The notes under the pieces are model-generated. The model was not told where the DNA came from. It saw nothing but the letters and a program-made list of their open reading frames with translations, and did no database searches. From assembly GCA_040007095.1 (NCBI GenBank), contig JBDTVS010000018.1, positions 1 to 64,000 on the forward strand: a stretch of DNA of 64,000 nucleotides, read 5' to 3'. The translations under genes were made by a program, and so were the position numbers. The DNA comes from JBDTVS01 sp040007095 (lineage in GTDB: Bacteria; Acidobacteriota; Vicinamibacteria; Vicinamibacterales; CAVVIG01). Below are positions 33,584-42,835 of the stretch, piece by piece; position 1 is the first letter of the stretch; every line of letters starts with the position of its first letter.

Positions 33584-34966
33584 TCAGAAATTCCCGGTGA
33601 CTGTTTGCAGCGACGCCAGCGCCACTCGGTACCGGCTCTCCGCATCGTCATACGCGTTGCGGGCCTGCACCAGTGTGTTCTGCGCGTCGACCACTTCGAG
33701 AGCGGTGGACTCACCGGCCTCATAGCGCAGGTTCGTCAGGCGCAGGCTTTCGGCCGCGAGATCGGCGACGTGCCGGACGGTGTCGACCGCGGCACGGGCC
33801 GCCACGGCTTCGTTGTACAAGGAGTAGAGGTTCGCGAGCAGCTGGCGCTGCGCCTGGCTCACACCCGCCTGCGCCTGTCGCTCTCTCACTTGTGTCTGGC
33901 GCAATTTGCTGCGCAAGCCGCCCCAATCCCAAACCGGCACGCTGAAGTTCGCCGTCACGAAGTAACCCAGGTTCGGCAGCTCGCCAGCTTGGGGCGCCGC
34001 GTCCACGACGCTGTGCAAGGCGAACCGGTTCGCCTCGATGCCGTAGTCTGCGTCAACGGCGATCGACGGCAGGAACGCGTGCCGCGCGCCGCGAACGTCC
34101 TGGCGGGCCACGTCGAGCTCCGCCGCGGCCGCGCGCAGATCTGGATTCTCCCGTGTCGCCATGGCCCGGGCCTCCGGAAACGGCGGAAGCGCCGGCGCGG
34201 AATTGAGATCGTCGACGACTGAGAAGTGCTCGTTCAGCGTGGGGAACAGCAGAACGGCGAGGCGCAGGCGGGCATTCTCCATGGCCAGCATCGCGTCCTG
34301 GTAGCTTTGCTGTTGCTGCTGGTACTGGATCTCGGCCTTGACGACGTCGCTGCGGGCGACCTCGCCGAGACGCTGCCGCTGCTGGCTGGTATCGAAAAAG
34401 CGTCTGGCCTGAGCGGCCGCTTCCTGGGCCGTCGCATACCGACGCTCGGCGATCACCAGCGCATAGTAGATTCTGGTCACGGTCACCGCGAGGCCGCGCT
34501 GCGCGACCTCGAGACGGGCGTTCGCCAGCACTTCGGCCGCCTCCGCCCGCCGGTACGGCGCCTTCAACAACGTCTTCGCCGAGATCTCCTGATGCACGAC
34601 CGCCCAGGATCGAAAGACGTGCACGCCATCGTTGCCGACGAATCGACCACTCGGCAAGACGTCGTTGCTCTGTGTGCCGAGGTACTGAGTGGTATGGCTG
34701 ACCGCCGGCAGCAACGAGGCCTTCGCCTGCACGCGATCCTCGCGGGCCGATTCGACGTCGGCGGCGGCCGAGCGAAACTGGGCGTCGTTCTCCCGGGCGC
34801 GCTCGACCGCATCGCGCAGCGTCACGACGAGCGGCGGAGCAGATGGTCCGTCGGGACGCACGAGTTGAAGTGGTAGGGAGGCCGCCGCACCCTGCGCAGC
34901 GGCCGGCGACGCCGCGATGAGCAGGAACGCGCCGAGGACCAGACTCAATCGAAGTGCCGCGCTCAT
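33584..34966 (-). CDS. TolC-like outer membrane efflux channel
   Basis: 460 residues with a signal peptide (SLVLGAFLLIAASPAAAQG). Two OEP repeats are rich in long heptad helices (for example AAAELDVARQDVRGARHAFLPSI and NLRYEAGESTALEVVDAQNT). This is the exit duct of the tripartite efflux system encoded with the next two genes. Its ATG overlaps the stop of the YncE-like gene (ATGA). The frame is open to 35356 but the signal peptide fixes the start at 34966. Confidence 0.92.
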   Translation of the reverse strand: MSAALRLSLVLGAFLLIAASPAAAQGAAASLPLQLVRPDGPSAPPLVVTLRDAVERARENDAQFRSAAADVESAREDRVQAKASLLPAVSHTTQYLGTQSNDVLPSGRFVGNDGVHVFRSWAVVHQEISAKTLLKAPYRRAEAAEVLANARLEVAQRGLAVTVTRIYYALVIAERRYATAQEAAAQARRFFDTSQQRQRLGEVARSDVVKAEIQYQQQQQSYQDAMLAMENARLRLAVLLFPTLNEHFSVVDDLNSAPALPPFPEARAMATRENPDLRAAAAELDVARQDVRGARHAFLPSIAVDADYGIEANRFALHSVVDAAPQAGELPNLGYFVTANFSVPVWDWGGLRSKLRQTQVRERQAQAGVSQAQRQLLANLYSLYNEAVAARAAVDTVRHVADLAAESLRLTNLRYEAGESTALEVVDAQNTLVQARNAYDDAESRYRVALASLQTVTGNF

Positions 34967-35952
34967 TTTCCGACGACCAGGACCTTGAAGGTATCGGGCA
35001 GGAATGTCGGGCGCGCGTTGCCTTGCGCGGGCGCTGTCTTGGCCGTCGGCAAATACAGCTTGTGGGTCTTCTCGTCGAGGGCGATCGTGCGCGCACCGCG
35101 CTCGGTGGCGACGTTCTCCAGCACATCCCATTTGCCGGCCGTTTGTCCGACAATCGTGAGCGTGCCGTCGCCGTTCGAGCTGAACGCGTAGCCGGGTCCC
35201 GGATCGAACGCCGCACCGTCGGAGCCGGCGCCGATCGCCGGCATCGCGACAACTTTTCCGGAATCGGGATCCGAGATAGCCATCAGCCGGTTGCTGCAGA
35301 CGGAGAACAGCTTGCGGTTCTTCGCGTCGATGGCGAGGCCCGATGGGCCGTCGCACGGCGCCAGCGAGTATTTTCTGCTGACCGAGGCTTTGGCCGCGTC
35401 GATCTCGACTATCTCGTTGGTGTCCTCGATGTTCACATACACTTTGCCTTTGCCGTCGGCCACGGGGAACTCGGGCTTACCCGGGAGCGCGATCGTCGCA
35501 ACCACCATACCCGTCTTCGCATCGATGGCGGTCGCATTCTTCGAGCGCCCGTTGAAGGTGAATACACGGCCCGAGACCGGTTCGTAGCGGATACCATCCG
35601 GATTTTCGCCGGTGGGCGCCTGACTGATGGACTTCAAGGTCTTCAGATCGAAGATCGTGACGTTATTCGACCGGCCGTTGCTGACGAAGCCTCGATTCAG
35701 CTCTGGAGCGATCGCGATGCCGTGTACGCCAGGTGTGTCGGGTATGTCTCCAACGACCCTGCTCGTATCCAGGTCGACAACCGCGACGTGGGTTGCGTGC
35801 GACACGTAGAGCCGCCGAGCGACGCCGTCCACCGTCGCGTAGTCCCAGCCTCCCTCGCCGCCAAGTTTGACGTCTCCCGTGATGTGATATCCGGTCGTCG
35901 CCGCCATGAGCAGCGCCGGCGACAGGAGCGCGAAACACAGCACTCTTCGCAT
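34963..35952 (-). CDS. Exported YncE-like beta-propeller
   Basis: About 329 residues. A signal peptide (VLCFALLSPALLMAATT) is followed by repeated YVTN-type blades (HVAVVDLDTSRVVGDIP, NVTIFDLKTLKSI, ATAIDAKTGMVVATI). YncE/surface-layer-like propellers bind partners or ligands in the periplasm; no enzymatic residues are recognised. GGAGG precedes ATG 35952. Being first in the efflux operon it may serve as a periplasmic accessory, which is inference from position. Confidence 0.85.
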   Translation of the reverse strand: MRRVLCFALLSPALLMAATTGYHITGDVKLGGEGGWDYATVDGVARRLYVSHATHVAVVDLDTSRVVGDIPDTPGVHGIAIAPELNRGFVSNGRSNNVTIFDLKTLKSISQAPTGENPDGIRYEPVSGRVFTFNGRSKNATAIDAKTGMVVATIALPGKPEFPVADGKGKVYVNIEDTNEIVEIDAAKASVSRKYSLAPCDGPSGLAIDAKNRKLFSVCSNRLMAISDPDSGKVVAMPAIGAGSDGAAFDPGPGYAFSSNGDGTLTIVGQTAGKWDVLENVATERGARTIALDEKTHKLYLPTAKTAPAQGNARPTFLPDTFKVLVVGK

Positions 35953-36174
35953 ATGACCTCCACAGAGTTGGTTGAGGCTCCGCTCAACCGGATCCGACAG
36001 TGTAGCAATCTCATCATGAATCGTTGATGAACACTGGGCGGCAGGTTCGGGGGGGTAGCAATCGTGGCCGACTGCCTGCACGGCCCGCCGGTGTTCTGAT
36101 TGCCACGGTGACCGTCAGTGGATACGGCCCAGAGTGCGGGCCAAGCCGGGCTAAGCCAAGGGCTAAGCCAGGCG

Positions 36175-37026
36175 CTAGGCCGTTCGCGAACGTTTCTGCC
36201 CCGCGGCCGCCCGTGTCGACCCCGCGTCCCGATCGGGCTTCTTCTTGGACGCGCTGATCGAATCGAGGCTCTTGCGCAGCGCATCCATCAGGTTCACCAC
36301 TTTTTGCGGCGCCTCCTCTTCCTGTGCGACGATCTCGCGACCCTCGATCTTGGCGTCGATGATCTCGCGCAGTCCCACCTGGTAGTCGTCGCGATATTCG
36401 GCCAGATCCACGTCGCCTGCGAAGGTGCCGATCACCTGCTGCGCGAGTTTGATCTCGGCCGGCTTGAGCGTCGCCGGCATCTCGCCCAGTTCCTCGATCG
36501 CGGCCATGCTGCGGATCTCGTTGGCATGACGCAGCGTGTACATGATCAGGCCCTGCTCGCGCGGCTGAACTTTCACCAGGTACTCGCGGCCGTACAAGGC
36601 GACCTTGCCGATTCCCGCCTTGCCCTTCATCCCTTCGCGAATCACCGCAAAGGCTTCCTTCGCCACCGGCCCATCCGGCGCAAGATAGTACGGGCGCTCC
36701 AGATAAATCGGATCAATCGCCACGTCGTCGGTGAACTTCTCGAGATTGATCACCCGGGTCGACTCGACCCTGACTTTGTCGATGTCCTCATCGCCGACAA
36801 CCACGTATCGTCCCTTTTCGAACTCGAAGCCCTTGACGATGTCGGTGTTGGGCACTTCGCGCTGACAGTGGGGGCACCAGCGCTTCTGCTGAATCCGCGT
36901 CTGACACTCGGCGTGCAGCTGATTGAAGCTGATGGTGGCTCCGGAGTCAGTGGCTGGGAACACCTTGATCGGGATGTTGACCAGGCTGATCTTGAGATAA
37001 CCCTTCCAGGTCGGTCGTGCAGCCAT
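36175..37026 (-). CDS. ku: Ku DNA end-binding protein
   Basis: 283 residues. Bacterial Ku homodimers ring double-strand DNA ends and recruit LigD for non-homologous end joining. The start MAARPTWKGYLKISLVNIPIK, the HAECQTRIQQKRWCPHC region, FEKGRYVVVGDEDI and RPYYLAPDG are typical. A basic Lys/Arg/Ala tail (residues about 255-283) is a DNA-binding extension. No ligD, polymerase or primase gene lies in this window, so the partner must be encoded elsewhere. Confidence 0.95.
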   Translation of the reverse strand: MAARPTWKGYLKISLVNIPIKVFPATDSGATISFNQLHAECQTRIQQKRWCPHCQREVPNTDIVKGFEFEKGRYVVVGDEDIDKVRVESTRVINLEKFTDDVAIDPIYLERPYYLAPDGPVAKEAFAVIREGMKGKAGIGKVALYGREYLVKVQPREQGLIMYTLRHANEIRSMAAIEELGEMPATLKPAEIKLAQQVIGTFAGDVDLAEYRDDYQVGLREIIDAKIEGREIVAQEEEAPQKVVNLMDALRKSLDSISASKKKPDRDAGSTRAAAGQKRSRTA

Positions 37027-37192
37027 ATCGATTCACATTCCCAGAAAAGCAGCGCCGATCGCGGTTTCAACCGGAGCAGGCTCTGACACACTGAAGACGC
37101 CGATAATCGGTGTAAATTGTAGCGTGGAAATTGATAGACTCGCGTCCTCGAAGTGGTGGGTCAGTGTCGAGCCGGCACGTCTTGGAGGGAAT

Positions 37193-38257
37193 ATGAAGCG
37201 GTTGGGATCGCCCCGATTTGTCCTCGCGGCGGCGTGCCTGGTGGCTGCGGTCACGGGCGCCCTCGTCGCGGCAGAGCGGTCGTCGAGCGCCATGGCCGAC
37301 GCGGCCACTGGGTTCGTCGCCAGCCTCACGCCCGATCAACGGCAGAAGGCGGTGTTCCTGTTCGACTCCGCGGAACGGCTCCACTGGAACTTCATTCCGA
37401 CTGAGGCCTTCCCGCGCAACGGCTTGACGGTCATGGAAATGAGCGATGCGCAGCGCAAGCACGCCCACGAGCTGCTCAAGGCCGGGCTGAGCCAGCGCGG
37501 CTACCTCACGGCGACGGCGATCATGGATCTCGAAACGACGCTCGGCGCCCTCGAACAACGCGCCGAGGCCGCCGGCGGGCGCGGCGAGGGCATGCGCCGC
37601 GACCCGGTCCGCTATTTTTTCTCGGTCTTTGGAACGCCCTCCACCAAGTCCACGTGGGGCTGGCGCGTCGAAGGGCATCACGTCTCGCTGCACTTCACCG
37701 TGGTCAACGGCACGCTCGTCGCCAGCTCGCCCTCGTTTTTTGGATCGAATCCGGCGGAGGTCCGAGAAGGACCGAAGAAGGGACTGCGAATCCTCGCCGA
37801 CCAGGAAGACACGGCGCGAGCCTTGTTCACCGCGCTCGACGAGAAGCAGCGCGCGAAGGCGCTCATCCAGGGAATCGCGCTCAACGAGATCGTGACGACC
37901 AACAAGGTGGACATCAGTCCGCTGTCGCCGGTCGGGCTGGCGGCGGATGCGATGACGCCGCCTCAGCGCGAGATGTTGATGAAAGTCATCGACACCTACA
38001 CGTCGAAGATGGCCGACGACATCGCGGCGGATCGGCTCGCGAAGCTTCGCAAGGCCGGACTGGAAAAAATTGCCTTTGCCTGGGCCGGCGACGTCGAGCG
38101 CGGCAAGAAGCACTACTACCGCATTCAGGGACCGAGCTTCCTCATCGAACACGACAACTCGCAGAACGACGGCAACCACATCCATTCGATCTGGCGCGAT
38201 TTCAGCGGGGATTTCGGACGGGATTTGTTGCGAGAGCACATCGCGAGAGCCCACTGA
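37193..38257 (+). CDS. Exported DUF3500 protein
   Basis: About 354 residues. GGAGGG just upstream supports ATG 37193. A signal peptide (FVLAAACLVAAVTGALVAAE) is present. DUF3500 hallmarks include FNFIP-like HWNFIPTEAFPRNGL, WGWRVEGHHVSLHFT and the C-terminal YRIQGPSFLIEHDNSQN with NHIHSIWRDFSGDFG. The His/Asp-rich end may bind metal. The family is uncharacterised; an extracytoplasmic role is inferred from the signal. Confidence 0.88.
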   Translation: MKRLGSPRFVLAAACLVAAVTGALVAAERSSSAMADAATGFVASLTPDQRQKAVFLFDSAERLHWNFIPTEAFPRNGLTVMEMSDAQRKHAHELLKAGLSQRGYLTATAIMDLETTLGALEQRAEAAGGRGEGMRRDPVRYFFSVFGTPSTKSTWGWRVEGHHVSLHFTVVNGTLVASSPSFFGSNPAEVREGPKKGLRILADQEDTARALFTALDEKQRAKALIQGIALNEIVTTNKVDISPLSPVGLAADAMTPPQREMLMKVIDTYTSKMADDIAADRLAKLRKAGLEKIAFAWAGDVERGKKHYYRIQGPSFLIEHDNSQNDGNHIHSIWRDFSGDFGRDLLREHIARAH

Positions 38258-38387
38258 TATCTCTTGCCCTACGCGAAGGCCGGCGCCGGCGACCGAGTCG
38301 GCGCGATGCCTTCAACGCTGAGCCTGAAGACCGCCGGAGCAAGCACCGAGGCTGCTCGGTTCGCGTTTCGCTCGTGATGATCCAGAC

Positions 38388-38996
38388 GTGCCGCCCTACT
38401 CAAACGACGACGTCACCGCTGACCATGTGACGCGCGCAGGGACGACCGGTGTCTCCAGCGTCGCCACATCCCTGACCTCGCGCTTCGCCCCCGACCGCTA
38501 TCGCCTGATCGCCCTTCTTGGCCGGGGCGGAATGGGCGAGGTCTACCGCGCCGATGACCTCACGCTCGATCTGCCCGTCGCGCTGAAGTTTCTGCCCGAT
38601 CGCATTGCCGCCGGCGACCCGCGACTGCCTCAGTTCCACAACGAACTGCGGATCGCGCGCCAGGTCTCGCACAAGAACGTGTGCCGCGTCTGCGACCTTG
38701 GCGAGTCGGACGGCCGTCGATTTCTGACGATGGAATACGTCGATGGCGAAGACCTGTCGTCGGATCCCGACCGCTGCCCGGCGTCGGCGCTCACGGTGGC
38801 GGCGGCGTTGCCCGGAGCCGACCCGCTGGCCGCGGGAGAAACGCCGTCGCCCGACATGTTGGCCGCCGCAGGCAAGACCGAAACGCTGAGCGTCAAATGG
38901 GGATTGCTGGCCGTCGCCGCCGTCGTCGCCGGCTTGCTGACGTTTGCCGGGATGTCGTCGCGGACTTCGTTGATCGGACGCGTGCCGCTAGTCTAG
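38388..38996 (+). pseudogene. Ser/Thr kinase copy with in-frame deletion of the catalytic core
   Basis: 202 residues, closely similar to the next gene. It keeps the Gly-loop LLGRGGMGEVYRADD, the VALK lysine, SHKNVCRV and MEYVDGEDL, then jumps directly to DPDRCPASAL, which in the full kinase lies about 145 residues later. The HRD and DFG motifs and the activation loop are therefore absent. It continues in frame through AGETPSPDML and a membrane segment (about 170-190), then stops. No stop or frameshift inside, so a pseudokinase-like product could still be made; equally it may be a decaying tandem duplicate. Start GTG 38388. Confidence 0.75.
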
Positions 38997-39010
38997 CCCA
39001 GAGCTCTGAT

Positions 39011-41653
39011 ATGCCCGTCCCCCCTGATGACCTCTCACACGATCCCCGAACCAGCGCGGTTACGGTGGATGTCGGCGGTGCGGCAACGCCCGCGAGCTTC
39101 GGATCGACTCGCTTCGTGCCCGGTTCGGTGGTGGCCGGACGATACCGCCTCGTCGCACTGCTCGGACGCGGCGGAATGGGAGAGGTTTACCGCGCCGACG
39201 ACCTGACCCTCAATCAGACGGTGGCGCTGAAAGTCCTTCCCCGACTCGATCGGGGCGCGGGCGGCGCCGACGATACGGCGCGTCTGGCTCGACTCCATAA
39301 CGAACTGCGCATCGCACGCCAGGTATCGCACAAGAACGTCTGCCGTCTGTACGACATCGGCGACGCCGACGGCCGCCGATTCCTGACGATGGAGTACGTC
39401 GACGGCGAGGATCTGGCCTCGCTGCTGCGGCGGATCGGCCGCATTCCGCAGGACAAGGCGATTCAGATCGCGCGTCAGTTGTGCGCGGGCGTGGCGGCCG
39501 CGCACGAGCGGGGGGTGCTCCACCGCGACCTGAAGCCCAGCAACGTGATGATTGACGGCGACGGTAACGTGCGCATCACTGATTTCGGCATTGCCACGGC
39601 CACCGGCGATGCCGGCACCGACATCGCCGGAACGCCGCAATACATGGCGCCGGAGCAGTTCACGGGGCATCCGGCGTCGATCAAGACCGACATCTACGCA
39701 CTGGGGTTGATTCTCTTCGAGCTTTTCACCGGGCGACGCGTGAACGACGCCAAGACGATCGGCGACGTGAGACAGCTGCACGAAACAGGCAGTGTCACAC
39801 TCCCTTCGTCGATCGTTCGGGACCTCGATCCCGCGGTCGAGCGCGTCATCCTCCGCTGCCTGGAGCGCGATCCGGATCGCCGGCCCGCGTCCGCGCTCGC
39901 GGTCGCGGCGGCGCTTCCCGGAGGCGACCCGCTGGCCGCGGCATTGGCCGCGGGAGAGACGCCGTCGCCCGATCTGCTGGTCGCTGCCGGTGAGTCCGAA
40001 GCGTTTGCGATAGTACCGGCATTGTCCATGGCCGTGTCGTTCGTCGTCGTCCTGCTGGTGTTTGCGGCTTTTGCAAGCCGCGCGTCGCTTGCCGGGCTGG
40101 TACCGATGGACAAACCGCGCGACGTGCTCGTGGATCGCACCGTGCAGGTCATCAGGAGCCTGGGCTATCAGTCGGTCATCGCCGATCGAGTATCCGGTTT
40201 CGCGCCCCTGCCGGGCTATCTGGCATGGGCACAGCGCAGCGGTCCTGCCGACTGGTGGAAATCACTTGGCTCGGGCACGCCGCCAGCACTCTTGTTCTGG
40301 TCCCGCACGAGTCCGCGCGACTTCATCCCGGTGAGGCCGGCCGGCGCGGTGACGCCGATCGATCCGCCGATGAACGTGTCTGGAATGCACCAGATCTTTC
40401 TCGACACGCGTGGCCGCCTGGTCGAGTTTCACAGCGTCCCGCCACAAGTGGAAACCGAGAAGGGGCTTGGCGATCCGCCGCCATGGCGGAAGCTGTTCGA
40501 CGAAGCGGAGCTGAACTTCGACGCGTTCACACCGGCCGCCCCGCAGTGGACGCCACGTGACTACGGGGACACCCGCGCCGCGTGGGAGGGGCCGCTATCG
40601 GAGCGCCAGGACGTCCGCGTCCGCGTCGAAGCCGCGTCGTTTCGGGGCCTGCCGGTGTCGTTTCAGATCGTCGGGCCCTGGACACAGGCAACGCGCATGC
40701 AACCGCTGCAGCGGACCGTGTCGCAAAGGGTGGGGATCGGTCTATTCGTGGGCGTCTGGAGTGTCCTCCTCCTGGGCGCGATATTTCTGGCGCGCCGCAA
40801 CCTGCGCGAGAATCGGGCCGACCGCACGGGCGCGGCGCGACTGGGCATTGGACTCACCGCCGTCTCGCTGACATCGTCACTCCTGAGCGCCCAGCATGCA
40901 CTTGCGCCCGAGCTGGAGCTGAACACGATCCTGAGTGCGCTCGCGTTCGCGGCCCGCGTTGGCGGCGTCGTGTGGGTGCTGTATCTCGCCGCCGAACCAT
41001 ACGCGCGCCGGTTCTGGCCGGACGGCCTCCTGGGATGGACGCGGCTGCTGTCCGGCCGTTTTCGCGACTCCAGGGTGGGTCACGACATCCTCGTCGGTCT
41101 GGCTTTCGCCGGGGCGGAGCTCGTCCTGCATCTTGCCAGGCTGTTGCCGTCTGCTCTTGGGCGACGTGCACCGTTGCCGCCCTTCGGGGGCTCGCTCTCG
41201 CCGTTGATGGAGACGTCGCTGCTGCTGGCTCGCATCCTCGAGTGGCTCTCGACCGCCACGCAAAGCGGGTTGGCCGCCGCCGTGGTGTTCGTCGTGTTCC
41301 TGCTGCTGTTCAAGCGATCGTGGCTGGCGCTGATCCCCGGGATCGTCGTCCTCCTGTTCCTCAAGGACAACGGCAGCGCAGTTTCCGGCAGCTGGATGGA
41401 TATCGCGTTCTCGACCGTCCTGATCTCGATGCTGACGTTTGCGCTCTACCGCTACGGCTTGCTGGTGCTGGTGGTCTCGCTGTTTGTCGGCGCGGTCGTG
41501 CAGAACGTGCCGCTCACGCTGAACCCCTCGCTCTGGTGGGCGACACCGTCGAATCTCACGCTGACGCTGTTCATTGCCCTGGCGGGCTTCGCCTATTACG
41601 CCGCGCGGGCCGGCCAACCGCTGTTGTGGCCGGCGCTGAAGGATGCCCGGTGA
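39011..41653 (+). CDS. Membrane Ser/Thr protein kinase
   Basis: 880 residues. A PknB-type kinase domain (about residues 42-300) carries LLGRGGMGEVYRADD, VALKVL, HRDLKPSN (about 171), DFG (about 191) and APEQF. A first membrane segment is at about 335-355, then an extracytoplasmic region (about 360-570), then a multi-helix membrane region (about 575-870) instead of PASTA repeats. The ligand is unknown. ATG 39011 lies 14 bases after the truncated copy ends, so both may be co-transcribed. Confidence 0.92.
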   Translation: MPVPPDDLSHDPRTSAVTVDVGGAATPASFGSTRFVPGSVVAGRYRLVALLGRGGMGEVYRADDLTLNQTVALKVLPRLDRGAGGADDTARLARLHNELRIARQVSHKNVCRLYDIGDADGRRFLTMEYVDGEDLASLLRRIGRIPQDKAIQIARQLCAGVAAAHERGVLHRDLKPSNVMIDGDGNVRITDFGIATATGDAGTDIAGTPQYMAPEQFTGHPASIKTDIYALGLILFELFTGRRVNDAKTIGDVRQLHETGSVTLPSSIVRDLDPAVERVILRCLERDPDRRPASALAVAAALPGGDPLAAALAAGETPSPDLLVAAGESEAFAIVPALSMAVSFVVVLLVFAAFASRASLAGLVPMDKPRDVLVDRTVQVIRSLGYQSVIADRVSGFAPLPGYLAWAQRSGPADWWKSLGSGTPPALLFWSRTSPRDFIPVRPAGAVTPIDPPMNVSGMHQIFLDTRGRLVEFHSVPPQVETEKGLGDPPPWRKLFDEAELNFDAFTPAAPQWTPRDYGDTRAAWEGPLSERQDVRVRVEAASFRGLPVSFQIVGPWTQATRMQPLQRTVSQRVGIGLFVGVWSVLLLGAIFLARRNLRENRADRTGAARLGIGLTAVSLTSSLLSAQHALAPELELNTILSALAFAARVGGVVWVLYLAAEPYARRFWPDGLLGWTRLLSGRFRDSRVGHDILVGLAFAGAELVLHLARLLPSALGRRAPLPPFGGSLSPLMETSLLLARILEWLSTATQSGLAAAVVFVVFLLLFKRSWLALIPGIVVLLFLKDNGSAVSGSWMDIAFSTVLISMLTFALYRYGLLVLVVSLFVGAVVQNVPLTLNPSLWWATPSNLTLTLFIALAGFAYYAARAGQPLLWPALKDAR

Positions 41654-41755
41654 GCGCGTGAGTGGGGTCGAGCTTCAGAGATGGCTCATTGTAGAAGAAC
41701 CCTTCTGGGGCCCGGTGTGCTCGGCGAGCTCGGTGGTTTTTCACCCGTGTGTAAT

Positions 41756-41800
41756 GTCCGGCCTTATAGCCGGACCGCGAGAGTCCGCCTGAAGGCGGAC
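41756..41800. repeat. Double-hairpin REP-like element, copy 2
   Basis: GTCCGGC-CTTATA-GCCGGAC (41756-41775) followed by GTCCGCC-TGAA-GGCGGAC (41783-41800). It lies between convergent genes. The second hairpin is shared with 15276-15290. Confidence 0.65.
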
Positions 41801-41812
41801 ACTACGTCCAAA

Positions 41813-42835
41813 CTAGACCGGCGAAGCCGACGCACCGAGATGGAGGAGTCGTTCCGCGTTGCCGAAGTAGATCCGGTCCTTGTCCGCCTGGCTCAGATCG
41901 AGGCTCTCGATCACCTTGATCGTTTCGCGCATGTAGAGTCCCGGCGTGGGATCGAACGGCATGTCGCTCGCAAACAGCACACGGTCCGCGCCGAAAAACT
42001 CCAGGCCGCAGCGCGTGGCCGCCCGTGCGCCGAACATCGCCGTGTCGGCATGAAACTGACGGAAGTAGTCGACCGGCCGCTTCTTCAGCGTGCGCAGCAG
42101 GGAGGCATAGTCCACCTCGGACGTACGGACACCCAACTGGTCCCAGCCATAACCTACCCGCCCTTCGAGGTACGGCACGATGCCGCCCAGATGGTGAGTG
42201 ATGATCGTCAACCCGGGATGCCGGTCGAACAGGCCGGAGAAGACCAGCCGTGCCATCGCGGCGCTCGTCTCGTACGGCCAACCAAGCGCCCACCAGATTT
42301 CAAACGCGGACGTCTCTTCGGCCTTGTAGTCGCGCATCGAGGCGCCGCGCGCCGGATGCAGCCACACCGGCACGTCACGGCGTGCCGCTTCGTCGAAGAG
42401 TGGCAGGAACTCGGGCGCGTCGAGCGGCTTCCCCGCGACGTTCGTGTAGATCATCACGCCCTTCGCGCCGAGCTGGTCGATGGCGCGTGCCATCTCCGCC
42501 AACGACGCGTCGACGTTGTTCATCGGCATTGACGCCGCAAACGCAATGAATCGATCCGGATGCCTGGCCACCAGCGCCGCCAGGCCGTCGTTGGCCTCGC
42601 GCGCGACGGCCGCAGACTCGTCCGGCCCGGCGAGAACCTCGATCGGCGGTTGGCCCAGCGTGATGACCTGGCGCACGTCCTCGAATTCATCGAGAATCCG
42701 GAAGCGATGGTCGAGGTCGAACGCCAACGTCGCGTTCGCCATGCGTTTCCCGATCTCCTTGCCGGCCGCGCCGCTGATGATGTATCGATCGAAAAAAGCT
42801 TTGGGGAAGACATGATTGAAGATATCGATCTTCAT
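41813..42835 (-). CDS. Amidohydrolase-2 (ACMSD-like) family protein
   Basis: 340 residues. It is a metal-dependent TIM-barrel of the amidohydrolase-2 family, which includes decarboxylases of aromatic acids. Starts MKIDIFNHVFP in place of the usual HxH; downstream ligands are in VWLHPARG, IITHHLGG and FASDMPFD. ATG overlaps the stop of the MFS gene (ATGA), so the two are coupled. Pairing with an aromatic-acid type transporter suggests uptake and decarboxylation or hydrolysis of an aromatic acid; the substrate is not determined. Confidence 0.88.
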   Translation of the reverse strand: MKIDIFNHVFPKAFFDRYIISGAAGKEIGKRMANATLAFDLDHRFRILDEFEDVRQVITLGQPPIEVLAGPDESAAVAREANDGLAALVARHPDRFIAFAASMPMNNVDASLAEMARAIDQLGAKGVMIYTNVAGKPLDAPEFLPLFDEAARRDVPVWLHPARGASMRDYKAEETSAFEIWWALGWPYETSAAMARLVFSGLFDRHPGLTIITHHLGGIVPYLEGRVGYGWDQLGVRTSEVDYASLLRTLKKRPVDYFRQFHADTAMFGARAATRCGLEFFGADRVLFASDMPFDPTPGLYMRETIKVIESLDLSQADKDRIYFGNAERLLHLGASASPV

